Part shown: positions 9,779 through 20,873 of the stretch, in pieces
Position numbering within the stretch: the first letter of the stretch is position 1
Layout: each line of letters begins with the position of its first letter
From: Candidatus Altimarinota bacterium
Lineage (GTDB): Bacteria; Patescibacteriota; Gracilibacteria; BD1-5; UBA2023
Reading direction: 5' to 3'
Length of the DNA: 64,000 bases
Assembly: GCA_013268835.1 (NCBI GenBank)
Contig: JABFSX010000012.1
Span: forward strand, 1-64,000
Made by a program: the position numbers and the translations under genes
Notes under the pieces: model-generated
Told to the model about the DNA's origin: nothing
What the model saw: the letters and a program-made list of their open reading frames with translations, nothing else
Databases searched by the model: none

Positions 9779-10992
9779 TTATTTGGGATCTCTTTCATTT
9801 GAGAAACTTTTTCATCTTGAGAAGGTACTTCCACTTGAGAAATTTCCTCCTCAACCTCATATTTGAATTCAACTTTTTCTTTACCATTTTCTTTTATTTC
9901 TGCGATTCTATCTTTTCCTCTTGAAAAAATATCTACAAAATCAGCCACAATGCTTGTAAATGGTGCTCGAACATTCGTATTAGAAGATTCTACTAAGAGT
10001 GTCAAAATAGGGAATAGGAGGTAGAGTCACATCTGTGATCCTATACCATAAAATAAAATCACCAAGACAAGACAAACTGTAACAATAAAACCCTGTAAAA
10101 TCATAGATGTATATTCACTATACTTTGATTGTCCAAGAGATGGAAGTGTAATAAGATTGATTCATGGAATTGCAATAATCCATTTTGGTGCAAAATAAGG
10201 AACACTAATTCATTTTACTTCTATATTTTTTTCAAGAAATATATTATATCGTTCTATATAATTCATATTTTTTTCACCACCAAATGCAATCCGAAAAAAA
10301 TCAAAAATTGAAACGATTGATGCCTTAAAATGAGCATCAAATTCAAGATACGTAGGAATTTTTTTATAAAATGTAAACTCGAAAAAACTCGAAAAAATAA
10401 ATACTTGTACTGCTGTAAAAACAATCAGTGCTATATATCCAACAGTAAGAATCAAGGTAAAAGTAGTAACATTTCAAGAAAAAAATACTACGCTGGTCAA
10501 AAATATAAAAGAAAAGATATTTCCTATTTTACGTCCAATAATATTTTCCCGACTTGGGTAACGACTTGCTATAAGTATACCTATAAAAGGTATAAATGAT
10601 GCAATCATACGAACTTTTGTTTCTTCAGAATATTCTCATTTTTGAGAAGTATTTTCTGGAATTACAAATGATTTCCAAGTAGAATCACTAGTAGAAACAC
10701 CCGAATAGGCTCGATATGCTCAGACTACAAGAGCAAATAATGTGGAGCTCACTATACCCGTAAGCAAAACCGTACCGAGTGTTATACCAAAAATCGAAAA
10801 TGAAAGTGAATGACGAACAGAAAAATATACTATAAAAGAAATAAATCCAATCAGAATTACGAGGCTTGCTCTTTTCGCATGTCATCTTACGAATGGATGT
10901 CACAGAGGAGTACCTTCCTTCATAAGAAGAAGCAATGGTCCAAGAAAAAGATATGCTATAAGTGCATTGATGCGGGTAGAGATATCTGGCAT
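9775..10992 (-). CDS. Polytopic membrane protein, Tic20/DUF4870-like N-terminus
   Basis: A 405-aa membrane protein. Residues 10-60 (LIAYLFLGPLLLLMKEGTPLGHPFVRGHAKRA, read in pieces) have the layout of DUF4870/Tic20-like proteins: a first helix ending in Pro, a short loop, then an F-x-R-x-H-A-K turn before the second helix. About eight hydrophobic segments follow in total, then a cytoplasmic Glu/Lys-rich tail (residues ~350-405). TGA glycines fall throughout. The start codon is 57 bp downstream of the flippase stop, so the pair may be one operon. Function unknown, possibly linked to envelope export. Confidence 0.72.
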
Positions 10993-11049
10993 TTCGAATA
11001 GAGTTAAATTACATCCAATATAACAGAAATAGGGAAATAAGGCAAAAAT

Positions 11050-12549
11050 CTATACCATTTTCTTTCGAATTCCCCACCATCCTCCGAGATATATACTTCA
11101 AAAAATAATTCCTCCTATTCCCACTTGAAATAATGAACTCATTAATTCGGTATTTTGATAAATAAATCTACTCGTGATATAGAGAGATAATCATATCCCG
11201 ATAAGTGCAAAAATACTCATAAAAATTGCAAATATAACACTTTTTTTGATATGGATCGAGTCTCGAACATACCACCAAGTGATACTCATCAGAAGTATCT
11301 GAGTCAGAAGTGTTACCCATGCAGATCCGATAAAAGAATACATGGGAATAACAAGAAGATTTCCGATGATATTCAGAAGTGCGATCCCAGCATTGATCCA
11401 CATCATCCGAGATTGTTCGCCACGAGCAATCAGGATATAAGTGGAAAGTGATGAGATAAAATAAAACAAAAATATCCATATCACGATACGCATCGCATCG
11501 ATAGAGCTATATCACATAACCGTAGTGGAGAGAAACTCGGGAGTTGAGATAATTCGAATTATCTCGGGCGTATATGCAAATCAGAATATTGCAATCGCAA
11601 GACCAAATCCGAATAAAAGTTCAAATCATTTTCAAGTCAGGGATTCTATTTTTGATTTTTCTTTTTTCTCTATCGCCGTTGTAAGGACCGGGAGGAGGGA
11701 ATTGAGAAATATCGTTCCATACATCATCCCAACTTCCACTATCTTCATCGGAAGCGCATAGAGAGCAATACTCGTATCAGCAATAGTAGATTCTTCCAGA
11801 AGGGAAAGAAGGATCACATCTACCTTGAAAAAAATCACTCCAAGGAATAATGCCAGTCAATACGGAAGAGAGATCTGGAGAATATGAAGGATATATTTTT
11901 TATCCCATGCGAATCGTATCTTGTGATATCGTGATGTATACCACCAAGTGAGTCATGTCATCAAGATATTTCCAGCGAGTCATGCAATCATAACAAGAGT
12001 AAATATCTCTATATCATCTGTTGTAGCACGAGGAAATAGTAATCCTGCAAACAGGAGTATCATACCAAACGTAAGCATCTTACCGCAAGTATTCGCAATA
12101 AGGCTAAACTCTGTATGCAGATTAGCTTGCAGGTAACTCATCAGTGAACTATTGATGAGTCCAGCAAGAGTAAAAAGAGATACGATAAAAATCCCAACAA
12201 GAGCCATCAGAGAATTGTATCCAGAGAGGAATGGGGCAATAGAAAGTGAGAGAATAATAATCAATACCCCTGAAAGTGTTCGAAGTGAGAGAATATTTCC
12301 ACTGATTTTTGCTACCATCTTCGGATCATCTGCATACTTGGTGAGTTCACGAACTGTGATAGTATAAAGCCCCATATCAGCGATCACAGCAAATATCGAG
12401 AGATAATTATATATCTTGGAATAGAGTCCATATCCTGCTACATCGAGATAGCTCGTGAGTACCTTGATAAGGAATATGGATATCAGAGCAGTGATGATCT
12501 TCCCAGCAATCTGAGCGAGAGTATTGGTGTATATTTTTCTATTTGGCAT
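11050..12549 (-). CDS. Oligosaccharide flippase family (Wzx/MATE-like)
   Basis: A 499-aa inner-membrane protein with about 12-14 hydrophobic helices and the MOP-superfamily layout. The N-terminus (NTLAQIAGKIITALISIFLIKVL) and the first loop SYLDVAGYGLYSKIYNYLSIF are typical of polysaccharide biosynthesis flippases. Such proteins move lipid-linked sugar chains across the membrane. The normal family length is 420-500 aa. Three or more TGA glycines interrupt the standard-code reading. It is transcribed leftwards with the downstream DUF4870-like gene. No glycosyltransferases are visible beside it, so the substrate cannot be inferred. Confidence 0.88.
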
Positions 12550-12912
12550 AGTACGATAGTATATGAAAAAGATATAAAATACAAAAGTAATGAAATAAAA
12601 CTACTCGGATTTTTGTATCAATTTCCCCATTTAATTATATTAAAATAATCACAATAGCTTGTGAAATATTCACATTAGTATATATAAATTATAAATAATA
12701 TATCGTCAACTTCATCTATGACATCACGTCACTTGAGACAAGTGAGAATTTTTGCTAAAAAACCTTAAAATGAATTATTAAAAATTTATTAATTCTTGAG
12801 TACATTTTTCAAAAATCCGTTGACAAATTTTCCCTTTGACAAAGCTACAGTGTCTCAATACGCTATGCTCGATTTCGAAATCATACTTCATTATTTACCT
12901 AGGATAAAAACT
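12550..12912. other. AT-rich intergenic region between divergent units
   Basis: No gene seen. It holds a short hairpin (TCACTT-GAGAC-AAGTGA, about 12731-12747) and an A/T block (TTATTAAAAATTTATTAATTCTTGAG, read in parts, near 12776-12800) resembling the recurrent promoter element. It most likely carries the promoters for the flippase (left) and the secreted protein gene (right). Confidence 0.5.
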
Positions 12913-13824
12913 ATGAAACTCATACAAAAACAGATTATCATATTTTCAGGATTCATTGTATTCATTCTTTTTGGATACTTTGCAATAGGGAACTTCAATT
13001 CATCTCAATTAGGTGAAATGAAAACAGATATCAGAACAATTAACACTCTATCTCAATCAGGCATAGAGACGGATACAGGGAAACGACTGGAAACGATTGC
13101 AAACTCTGGTACAAATTGGGGGATGTCTCCTTTTGGAAGTGGGAAACCTCTGATAGAAGAAGAAAAGAAACCAGTATTCAAAAAGCCAAATACAGAATGG
13201 AAGACAAGAACTCTGAGTGGAATTACCTATGTGTTTGGTGAGGGGAATCCAGTAGGAATAGCTATGGATAGAAGTCAGATTGAGGCTATGAATACACCAT
13301 GTGGAAATGATGTTAGTTTAATTGAGAAAGGAATCTGTGATGCTGAGCTTGGTTTCATGTATATAACTCCTGAGATAGAAAAACATCTTCTTGCTGCTCT
13401 CTCTGATCCAAACTGGAGCAAACTTGCCACAGAATGCGAAAATCACTTTCGAGCAAGAGAAGGACCAGATGCACTCACTAATGCTCAGAATGATCCGTCA
13501 TATTTGATATTTGATCGTGTATTCTCCCCTGGATTTTTGGATATTGATAGGTTTATTTCTATCGAGCCAACAACCGGACTCAAAATGCTCAATAATCATC
13601 TAACTATCAGTCTCGCTAAATTCGTTATGAATGGTATGTATGATGGGGCGTCACGAGGAGAACCACAACCGAATCCGTATGGTGACTGTGTGGATCGATA
13701 CGGTCAAGATATTTCCAAAAATCTCGTGGCCACAACGATTCTATATACTCATCCGCTTATGGAAGTAAAATGAATTATTCATGAAGTATTCAAAGAATAT
13801 ACTATTCCTTTTTCTTTTTATTAA
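12913..13824 (+). CDS. Exported protein of unknown function, UGA-free until its last codons
   Basis: A 303-aa protein with a short basic N-terminus and one hydrophobic helix (IIIFSGFIVFILFGYFAIG), so membrane-anchored or secreted. ATG 12913 is chosen because it gives a proper signal segment; the frame is open further upstream to a TTG at 12796. The body has Cys pairs and no family I recognise. All 25 glycines before codon 288 use GGN and none uses TGA. A single TGA follows LMEVK at 13771-13773. In the standard code the protein would end there; in code 25 it runs 16 more residues to TAA. This suggests import from a standard-code donor. It lies just before the CHAP-like gene, also UGA-free. Confidence 0.75.
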
Positions 13825-13913
13825 TTTTTTATAGGAGATCATCATGACCTGGCATTAGATACTACTCTCACTATTTTTCTTTCTTAATCTTTTCAATTTT
13901 CTGGAGTCTCACC

Positions 13914-14690
13914 ATGAAGCTTTCCAAGCTTTTCCTTTCTCTCTCCCTCGTTGCAGTATCTGCAACAACTCTGGCAGCTACTGCTGTTGCACCTGCCAAT
14001 CGTATTCGTATCTGGGAAGGATCATCTGCATCTTTTCCTGATTCAAAATACAGTATTGGCACCACTACTGCTATGGGTACCATTAAAACACTCAAGTCTG
14101 ATGTGGATGTCCGTACGCTCCTCACAACTCTCAATGTAGGGACTAATACTGGTGGACTCGATATGAGTCGCTACCCTGGTGCCAATCTATCTTCCATTTC
14201 ATTTAATGGGAGCTTGCATCAACGGCTTTCGGATAATCAAACAAATAATTCTGGACAATGTGTAGCATTTGCTCGTTCCATGACAGGAGCAACAGTGAGT
14301 ACCACATGGTATCCTGGTAATTCATTACCAAGTTATCTGAATATCAATGGTACAGTGAGGACTGATAAGGTTCTTACACCAGGTACCATGATTGCTCATT
14401 TTGGTAATAAAACCAGGTATGACTATAATAGCACAACACCTCATGTGGCTATCTTCTTGTCTTGGTCAACCAATGCTCAAGGCATCGTAGATGGTGTCAA
14501 TGTGGTGGATGAAAATTTAGCATGGACTATTGCTGGAAACAGTGGTAGTGCTGCTGGACTTATCCAAAAACACAAACTTGCTTGGATTTGTAATGTTGGT
14601 ACAAGCTGTGGACTTGCGACAAGTACAACTCCAAGCAAGTACCATATTACATTCTTTGCATCAAACTACCACGTCGTCGATGTCCGGTAA
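13914..14690 (+). CDS. Secreted CHAP/amidase-like protein
   Basis: A 258-aa protein with a clear signal peptide (MKLSKLFLSLSLVAVSATTLA, cleavage near residue 22). The mature part contains SGQCVAFARSM (candidate catalytic Cys, ~residue 114), then GTMIAHFGN and PHVAIFLSW (candidate His), the Cys-His order of CHAP/NlpC-like amidases. A role in cutting peptidoglycan, of self or host, is likely but inferred. It has a good ribosome site (GGAG, 8 bp before ATG). None of its 21 glycines uses TGA and the codon choice is richer in GGT/GGA, unlike neighbours. With the preceding gene it forms a probable transferred pair. Confidence 0.78.
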   Translation: MKLSKLFLSLSLVAVSATTLAATAVAPANRIRIWEGSSASFPDSKYSIGTTTAMGTIKTLKSDVDVRTLLTTLNVGTNTGGLDMSRYPGANLSSISFNGSLHQRLSDNQTNNSGQCVAFARSMTGATVSTTWYPGNSLPSYLNINGTVRTDKVLTPGTMIAHFGNKTRYDYNSTTPHVAIFLSWSTNAQGIVDGVNVVDENLAWTIAGNSGSAAGLIQKHKLAWICNVGTSCGLATSTTPSKYHITFFASNYHVVDVR

Positions 14691-14768
14691 ACACCACTAC
14701 ATATAATCACCAATATCTCTCTCGTGCAATGCGAGAGATGAAGACTCTTTAGTTTTCAAAAACTTTTC

Positions 14769-14798
14769 AGATCCACCTTTTGGTGGATCTTTTCTTTG
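14769..14798 (+). terminator. Terminator after the CHAP-like gene
   Basis: AGATCCACC-TTTT-GGTGGATCT followed by TTTCTTT. A second weaker hairpin (TCTCTCG/CGAGAGA) sits at 14718-14738. Confidence 0.8.
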
Positions 14799-14823
14799 TC
14801 TTTTTTGTCGTTTTCTCTATACT
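14796..14823 (+). promoter_or_regulatory. Likely polA promoter
   Basis: TTGTCT (14796-14801), 16-bp spacer, TATACT (14818-14823), 22 bp upstream of the polA start. Confidence 0.55.
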
Positions 14824-14845
14824 TTTTCCATAAACAAAAAATGTT

Positions 14846-16231
14846 ATGAAATACACTGACTATGCCATCATCTCTGGTCTCTCTGCTCGACGTGGAAAAC
14901 GGGATTTTGTATCTTTTGCTGATCAAGAGCTTGAGATCGTAATCGAAGATACTCCCGAGAACAGAGTCAATGCACTCGGACAGATTCATGCAAAAAATAA
15001 TATAGAGGATTCCTATATCCTCACTCTTGAATCTGAGCTTATCAGTGTACTCTCTCGTATGGAGATCCAATGAGTAGGATTTGATAAAACAAAATTATCA
15101 GATATTGGCGTGAGAATACGTTGAGACATCAAGAAGCTCGAACAAGAGATATATGAAATCGTAGGGGAAAATATCAATATCAATTCACCGAAGCAGCTTC
15201 AGACACTTTTTTTTGAAACACTTGGCATCAAGCCACTGAGAAAGAATAAAACAGGATATTCTGTCGATGTTGATGTTCTTGAGGAGATAGCAAAAACTCA
15301 TGATATTGCAAGACTCATCCTCGAATATCGAGGATTGATGAAACTCTCTGGAACCTATGTTGATGGACTTATGAAGGCAATTGATTCTCGTGATGGACGA
15401 ATTCATACTACCTACGATTCCCTCGGAGCTGCAACAGGCCGTATGTCATCCAACGATCCCAATCTTCAGAATATCCCAACAGGAAATGGCTATGCCCGAG
15501 AGATAAAAGAATGTTTCATCCCTTCGACGTGAAATATTCTCCTCGTAGCAGATTATTCTCAAGTAGAAATCCGCGTACTTGCGTTTTTATCAAAGGATGA
15601 GAGTCTCATATCAGCATTCCAAAATGGGGAAGATATCCATATGCGAACAGCCAAATTTCTCTTCGGTGAAAACACGGAAATAAGTAGTCATATGAGACGA
15701 ATAGCCAAGAGTGTGAACTTCGGTGTGATCTATGGAATCACTGGTTTCGGGCTTGCAAAAACTCTCGATTGTAATACTTGGGAAGCTCAGAAATATGTCG
15801 ATGCCTTCTATGAAAAATATCCTGGAGTTCGAATCTACTATGATGAACTTCTCGAAAATGCACGAAAAAATGGTTACGTAGAAACCTATTTTGGAAGACG
15901 AAGATATATCCCCGGAGTTAATGATGCGAACAAAACCATGCGGAGTATCGCAGAACGAGAAGCGATGAATATGCCAGTGCAGGGAACTGCGGCAGATATG
16001 ATAAAAATAGCGATGATCGAGCTTGATACAAAAATTCGCGAAAAACAACTTGTTGGCAAGATGATACTCCAAGTGCATGATGAGCTTGTTTTTGATATAC
16101 CCCTTTCAGAAAAAGAAATCTTTGAAAAAATGGTACGAGAAACTATGGAATGAGTTCTTAAGAATACTTGAGAGTTTTTGCCGATTATTGTAGATATCTC
16201 AACTGGAAGAAATTGGGCTGAAGCAAAGTAG
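14846..16231 (+). CDS. polA: DNA polymerase I, polymerase domain only
   Basis: A 461-aa family A DNA polymerase. Motif A is DYSQVEIRVLAFLS (from residue 236), motif B RRIAKSVNFGVIYG (~285) and motif C QVHDELVFDIP (~409), so the catalytic Asp residues (D236, D412) are present. The usual N-terminal 5' nuclease (~300 aa) is absent and only a short stub stands where the 3'-5' exonuclease domain would be. An upstream in-frame TAA five codons before the ATG rules out a longer product from this reading frame. At least five TGA glycines. The enzyme would fill gaps but needs a separate flap nuclease. Confidence 0.92.
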
Positions 16232-16274
16232 AGAATTCGCTTGCGAAAAGCCACCAACTCGATATACTATTTCT

Positions 16275-16523
16275 ATGTTTATTTTTCCACTCATCAATTT
16301 CATATTCTTGATTATTCTCTATGTAGTTCATAAGAAAGTATTCTGGGTTACTCTTGTATTAGAAATATTCATATATGCTGGAGGAATATTTTATATATAT
16401 CAGAATTTCTGACTCGTAGCGAATCAGATGTTATATATGTTTACCCTTACTGGAATTGGCTTTATTGTAGTCCTTATCGCTTTTTTCGTAGCTATTTTTA
16501 TCAATCATCAATCCGAATCATAG
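16275..16523 (+). CDS. Small membrane protein, 82 aa
   Basis: Unrecognised. Three hydrophobic segments (residues ~3-17, 24-42, 54-75) and short polar tails. One TGA glycine, TAG stop. It lies between polA and the PH-like protein on the same strand with gaps of 43 and 12 bp, so it is probably co-transcribed with the latter. Confidence 0.65.
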
Positions 16524-16535
16524 TTTTTGCTTTTT

Positions 16536-17321
16536 ATGAATCGATTTCAATCACTTTTTTTTGCATCATATATCGCTCCTGACGAAGAAATACAACACAT
16601 ATTTCATAGGCATTTTTTTGTGATCGTTGAAGATATTGTTCTTTGGTTATTTTTTGCACTCTTTATTCCTGGTTTTCTCTACTATCTCAATATATTTCAG
16701 ATTCAGTGAGTTATTAGCATGTGGCATATTTATGGATATCTATTTATTATATACGGAATTTTTATCTATAAGATATTTGACTGGTATACGGACGTATGGA
16801 TACTCACAAAAGAAACTCTTATTGATCTCAGATGGAAATTTTTTACATCGAACCTTGTCATTATCCCATTTGAAAAAATAGAATGAATGGAGGTGCGAAC
16901 CTACTCTTGGATATATTCTGTACTTGGAATCTCAGATATAGTCGTCAAGCTTCTTGGAAATGAATCCCTCATTTTGCGAAATGCGAGTCAACCAACTGAT
17001 GTCATCCATGCACTCCAAGAAGCAGTAAAGCCACACAAAAAGGAACATTCCAAAGATGATCGAGAGCCATTTGATATTCTCGTTGATACACTCTCCGATG
17101 TTGTCAAATGACACCTTGTAACAGGAGGAAAACAATATATTACAAAAGACTACGTAGAAAAACTTGATGAAACTCTTACTCATGGAAAACCCATCGATCT
17201 TCGTACTGATAACGAAAAAATTGTTATCGAAAATTGGAAACAAAAATATACACAAAAAGATGACGAACATACAGACTCAGAAAATCATTGAGATAAACAC
17301 AACGACGAACATCATCACTAA
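16536..17321 (+). CDS. Membrane protein with bacterial PH-like domain, His-rich tail
   Basis: A 261-aa protein. An N-terminal cytoplasmic stretch is followed by two membrane helices (residues ~33-50 and 62-80), then a bPH2/YdbS-like module marked by LTKETLIDLRWKFF and IIPFEKIEGMEVRTYSW. The C-terminal third is hydrophilic and ends in an acidic and His-rich tail (HGDKHNDEHHH), a possible metal-binding feature. ATG 16536 is preferred to the upstream TTG at 16527. A related smaller bPH2-like protein is at 49892. Function unknown. Confidence 0.75.
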
Positions 17322-17433
17322 TATAAACCCTCATAACGAGGAACGAGATATTTTCATCCAAGATGTCTCCTTCGTCGGAATGACGAAAATACTTTTTCCC
17401 CTTCAGACGATTTATTTTTTCACCCCTTTTCCT

Positions 17434-17730
17434 ATGAATACAGAGATTATTGTTCATGCAAGCGAGTTTCAGAATGAAGCAGAATACATCCATAATGAAA
17501 TGGAAAAGAACATTTCAGGAAAACTTGATGCCTATATCAAAAAAACTGCCAATGAAGGAGATAAAATTCGAGCCGAAATAACGCTCACTCGTGATAAACT
17601 CGGAAGTAGCTGAAAACTTGAAATCTCTTTTCCTGGACACACTTTTCGATCTTCTCGTGAAAACTATGCCAAACTCGACGATCTCATCAATCATCTTTTT
17701 GTCCACATCAAAGAACAGATGGCAAAATAA
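17434..17730 (+). CDS. hpf: Ribosome hibernation-promoting factor (HPF/RaiA family)
   Basis: A 98-aa short-form HPF: beta-alpha-beta-beta-beta-alpha pattern, with GKLDAYIKKTANEGDKIRAEITLT in the first half and a final helix AKLDDLINHLFVHIKEQMAK. It binds the 30S decoding region and stabilises inactive ribosomes in starvation. The start at 17434 gives normal family length and avoids running into the preceding gene. One TGA glycine (GSS-G-KLEI). It is followed 40 bp later by the RseP-type protease. Confidence 0.8.
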
Positions 17731-17770
17731 TACCTTATAAAACTTTCCTATTAAATAATACCTAATTCCA

Positions 17771-18937
17771 ATGTCCATATTCCTCGGCATACTCCTTACT
17801 CTCGTAGTGCTCCTTATTGTTGTTATGATCCATGAACTTGGTCATTTTATCACAGCCCGACTCACTGGAATGAAAGTTGAGGAATTTGGTATTGGTATAC
17901 CTCCACGGGCATATATATTTTTTACAGATAAAAAATGAACTGAATACACTCTTAATTGGCTTCCAATCGGTGGATTTGTTCGAATTGTTGGTGAAGACCC
18001 ACGTTCATCTGATTCAGATATCAAATGATCCTTCATTACCAAGCCTTGGACAAGTCGTGTCCTTGTCTTAGTTGCTGGAGTGACGATGAATTTTTTTCTT
18101 GCATTTGCTATATTTACAGGTCTTTTCCTCTATGGAACAAAACCAATGGCAATCATCCCGATAGAATGATCTCATTCCAAGCTCCTTCCATCTGATTATG
18201 AGGCTATCGAAAACTGATACATTACACATAATGGAATACTTGTAGAGTCTATCTCCTGAAGTGTTGCGCAAAAGGCTGGAATTGGATCTGGGGAGATAGT
18301 AGTATCTATCAATGGACTTGTTCCAAAGCTTTCTCAAGATATCATCAGAATCATTCAAGAAAATAAAGAATTTGAACTTACACTCTGATGAGATCATCCT
18401 CGTACCATTCGGGTAACTCCTATCGATGGAAAAGTAGGAATGATGATCGGATACAAAGACCGCAAAATCAATGAAAATATCCATATTCAATATCGAGGCA
18501 TTGAAGCGATTCAGATGGGAGCAAAAGAGACGATTGCAAATACAAAGATAACTTTATTTTTTCTTTCTCGGATGGTGGTATGACTTTTTAGTCCAAAAAA
18601 TGAAACCGAACATAAAGAAGCAAAAGATATGCTCTCAGGACCGATTGGACTCGGATCAACATTCATCTCTATTGTCAGAGAGAATGTTCCATTCAATATT
18701 ATACTCGTTATGATTGCACTCATCTCTATCAATCTCGGAGTGATCAATATTCTCCCTTTTCCGGCACTTGATGGCGGACGCATTGTGACTACCACCCTCT
18801 ATTCCATATCATCTTTTTTTCCAAACGGAAAGAAATATTTTTCAAAAGCTGAATGAGCAATCCATACTATTGGATTCATAATACTGCTCTCACTTATGCT
18901 CTATGTTTGAGGACTTGATATTTCTCGATTTTTTTAA
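17771..18937 (+). CDS. rseP: RseP-type site-2 intramembrane metalloprotease
   Basis: A 388-aa M50 protease. The zinc motif HELGH is in the first membrane helix (residues ~21-25). The GGFVRIVGED and TSRVLVLVAGVTMNFFLAF stretch follows, then one PDZ domain (about 155-230; SGSVAQKAGIGSGEIVVSING) and the second catalytic site INILPFPALDGGR. This enzyme family cuts anti-sigma factors and leftover signal peptides within the membrane. Length is slightly short of E. coli RseP, which has two PDZ domains. Many TGA glycines. No sigma or anti-sigma gene is seen nearby. Confidence 0.92.
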
Positions 18938-18946
18938 TTTTATTCT

Positions 18947-19147
18947 ATGCAATTTTTTGGTATTTTCGCACTCATTTTTGGGATGATTATTATTGCTTTT
19001 CCAGAGTTTTTAGCCTACCTCATCGGATTTTTCTTCGTATTCCTCGGAACCAATATTCTCCTTGCTGGAATTCTCTACAAAAAAAATGGAACAGAATCCA
19101 AATCTTGGAAAGTTGGAGGATATGAGATCATCAAAAATAGAAAATAA
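18947..19147 (+). CDS. Small membrane protein, 66 aa
   Basis: Unrecognised. Two closely spaced hydrophobic helices (residues ~4-22 and 24-43) followed by a basic cytoplasmic tail. It begins 10 bp after rseP and is probably translated from the same message. No TGA codons. Confidence 0.65.
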   Translation: MQFFGIFALIFGMIIIAFPEFLAYLIGFFFVFLGTNILLAGILYKKNGTESKSWKVGGYEIIKNRK

Positions 19148-19159
19148 TCATACTCTATT

Positions 19160-19999
19160 GTGTCTTTTATTTTTCTATCATTCGTAGCTTTTTGGGTAGC
19201 ACTACTCCCAGTATATCTCTGGGGGTATGCTATGTCATACCTTCTTGATACCCCTTGGAATCGTAAAAGATTTATCCTTGGGATGATTATCGGGGGAGCA
19301 TCAGTAGGTATGGTATGGGGATTTTCATATATCAAAGAGAATCAAATTCTCTATACAATTCTCATAAGTACCCTCTTCATTGCAATACTCAGTACCATGA
19401 CATTCATCCTGATACGCAATGGATCCAATATTGCTCGTATCATGCTCCAGAAGATCACACTAGTAAATATGAATATCATAATACTAATACTCTGAATCTC
19501 TCTCTTTGTATCGAATCAAATAGAAGGATGAGTAATATTGATGATTTCGATCCTACCGCTTCTTCTATCAGCTCTGATCGAAGAGTCATCCAAACATCTT
19601 ATGAGTATCGGACTGATGAGTCAGGACTTCCGATTTTCTCGATCTGATATTATCATATTTACCCTCTTTGTGGTTCTTGGTTTCGTATTTATCGAGAATT
19701 TGCTCTATCTCTTAAAGGGGAATTTTTCTCTTACTACTTGGATATTTCGGTCTTTTTTTACTCTTGTGGCTCATCTCCTCTCAGCTATTCTCTGTGCCTA
19801 TGCCTGGTGGAAGGCTCTCTCATATCCTCCATTCTCTGTCCAATATATCAGCATCTTTGCTCTCTGATTCACCGTCGCTGTCATCACGCATCTTGGATAT
19901 AACCTCATCCTTGGAGAGGGAAGTATGATCGGACTCGGACTCTATCTCCTATGAGCCTATCTGGTTGTCACCAGAGGAATCATTCCTGAAAAAATATAG
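19160..19999 (+). CDS. PrsW-like intramembrane protease
   Basis: A 279-aa polytopic protein (about 8 helices) with the PrsW/Rce1-like signature: LIEESSKH (paired Glu) near residue 137, FIENLLYLLKG near 175 and the conserved His-containing FFTLVAHLLSA near 197, plus THLGYNL near 240. PrsW proteins cleave anti-sigma factors in membranes. GTG 19160 is taken as start because it yields the full first helix; ATG 19232 is an alternative. TAG stop. Together with the preceding RseP-type gene it forms a two-protease membrane proteolysis cluster. Confidence 0.82.
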
Positions 20000-20149
20000 T
20001 AAAGAGAAAGTATGCTAAATATAAAAACAAACTAAGTTAATAACTAATACTTAACTATTACTTAAATTCACTACAATCTTCTCCAGGCTTATTATCAGTA
20101 TATTCAACACAATGTTTTCAACTAGTATGATCTATACGATTCCCTACGA

Positions 20150-20740
20150 TTACCATATATTGAATGAGTGTAAATAAAAAAGGATACAAAGGACGAGGTA
20201 AAAACAAATAAGCAAAAACATCATACTTGCAGTACAAAATACTACAAATAATGAAGTTTTATTTATCTTAAATTCGCATTCCACAAAGGTACTCGTAGAC
20301 AGCCCATTCTTTGAATTCAAAAAATAAGTTGGATATAATAAATATATAGCTGGTAATATATTAGTATCTTTATATTGTTTAAAATACCTTCTGGTAAGAA
20401 AAATCTGAAGTCAAAGGAAAATCGGAAAGAGATATACTATAAACATAGGATACTCTATAATTGAGTAATCTAATAATCTTCATTCTCATATTGAAGATCA
20501 ATTAAGTCCGTAAATAATATCCAACAGTAATATCACGATAGAGATATTAAGGAAAAAATTATTGGTCTTTACTAAAAAAGTTTTCTTGATTCCCAATAAG
20601 GCATCAATTTTTTTGATTTGACGAAGATAGTATATAGCATATATTATATATACCATAATCCAGATGAGTCATTGCCCATTAGCCTCATCAATCTGATAGA
20701 GTCCAAAGGCTAAAAGTATAGAGAGAATAATACGTTCCAT
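20150..20740 (-). CDS. Small polytopic membrane protein, 196 aa
   Basis: Unrecognised. About five hydrophobic helices, starting MERIILSILLAFGLYQIDEA, with several TGA glycines and a TAA stop. The first 12 codons and upstream region are duplicated at 21279-21392. It may take part in a small membrane-protein unit with the genes to its right. Confidence 0.6.
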
Positions 20741-20820
20741 AGTAAATAAATGCTATATAATAAAAAAACGAAAGCTAAGTAATATTAATTAATTCCATAA
20801 AACCGTTCAGAAGTACTAAT
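20709..20820. repeat. Imperfect direct repeat, copy A
   Basis: About 85-90% alike to 21286-21392 by eye. It carries the 5' end of the gene at 20740 and a 3' piece of a paralogue of the gene at 21347-21748. Confidence 0.8.
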
Positions 20821-20870
20821 CCTATATATAAAACTTTCTGTTTAAGTGAGATGTGATTTGTATTATTCAT
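20775..20870 (-). pseudogene. 31-aa remnant or mini-gene paralogous to the C-terminus of the 21347 gene
   Basis: It starts at an ATG and reads MNNTNHISLKQKVLYIGLVL then LNGFMELINIT, matching the LVLLSGFMKLINII end of the 133-aa protein encoded at 21347-21748. It looks like a 3' fragment left by duplication, now with its own start. It could still yield a one-helix peptide. Confidence 0.55.
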
Positions 20871-20873
20871 AAA

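Noticed and set aside
12796-12912. N-terminal extension of the 12913 gene from a TTG
   Set aside because: The extension would put 39 residues before the signal helix; ATG 12913 gives a normal export signal.
13844-13858. Tiny ORF MTWH with a good ribosome site before the CHAP-like gene
   Set aside because: Four codons with no regulatory hairpin or amino-acid run; too little to call a leader peptide.
17164-17433. Long N-terminal extension of hpf
   Set aside because: It would overlap the PH-like gene and add residues unlike the HPF family.
19315-19647. 110-aa frame inside the PrsW-like gene
   Set aside because: Shadow frame; the PrsW motifs lie in the other frame.
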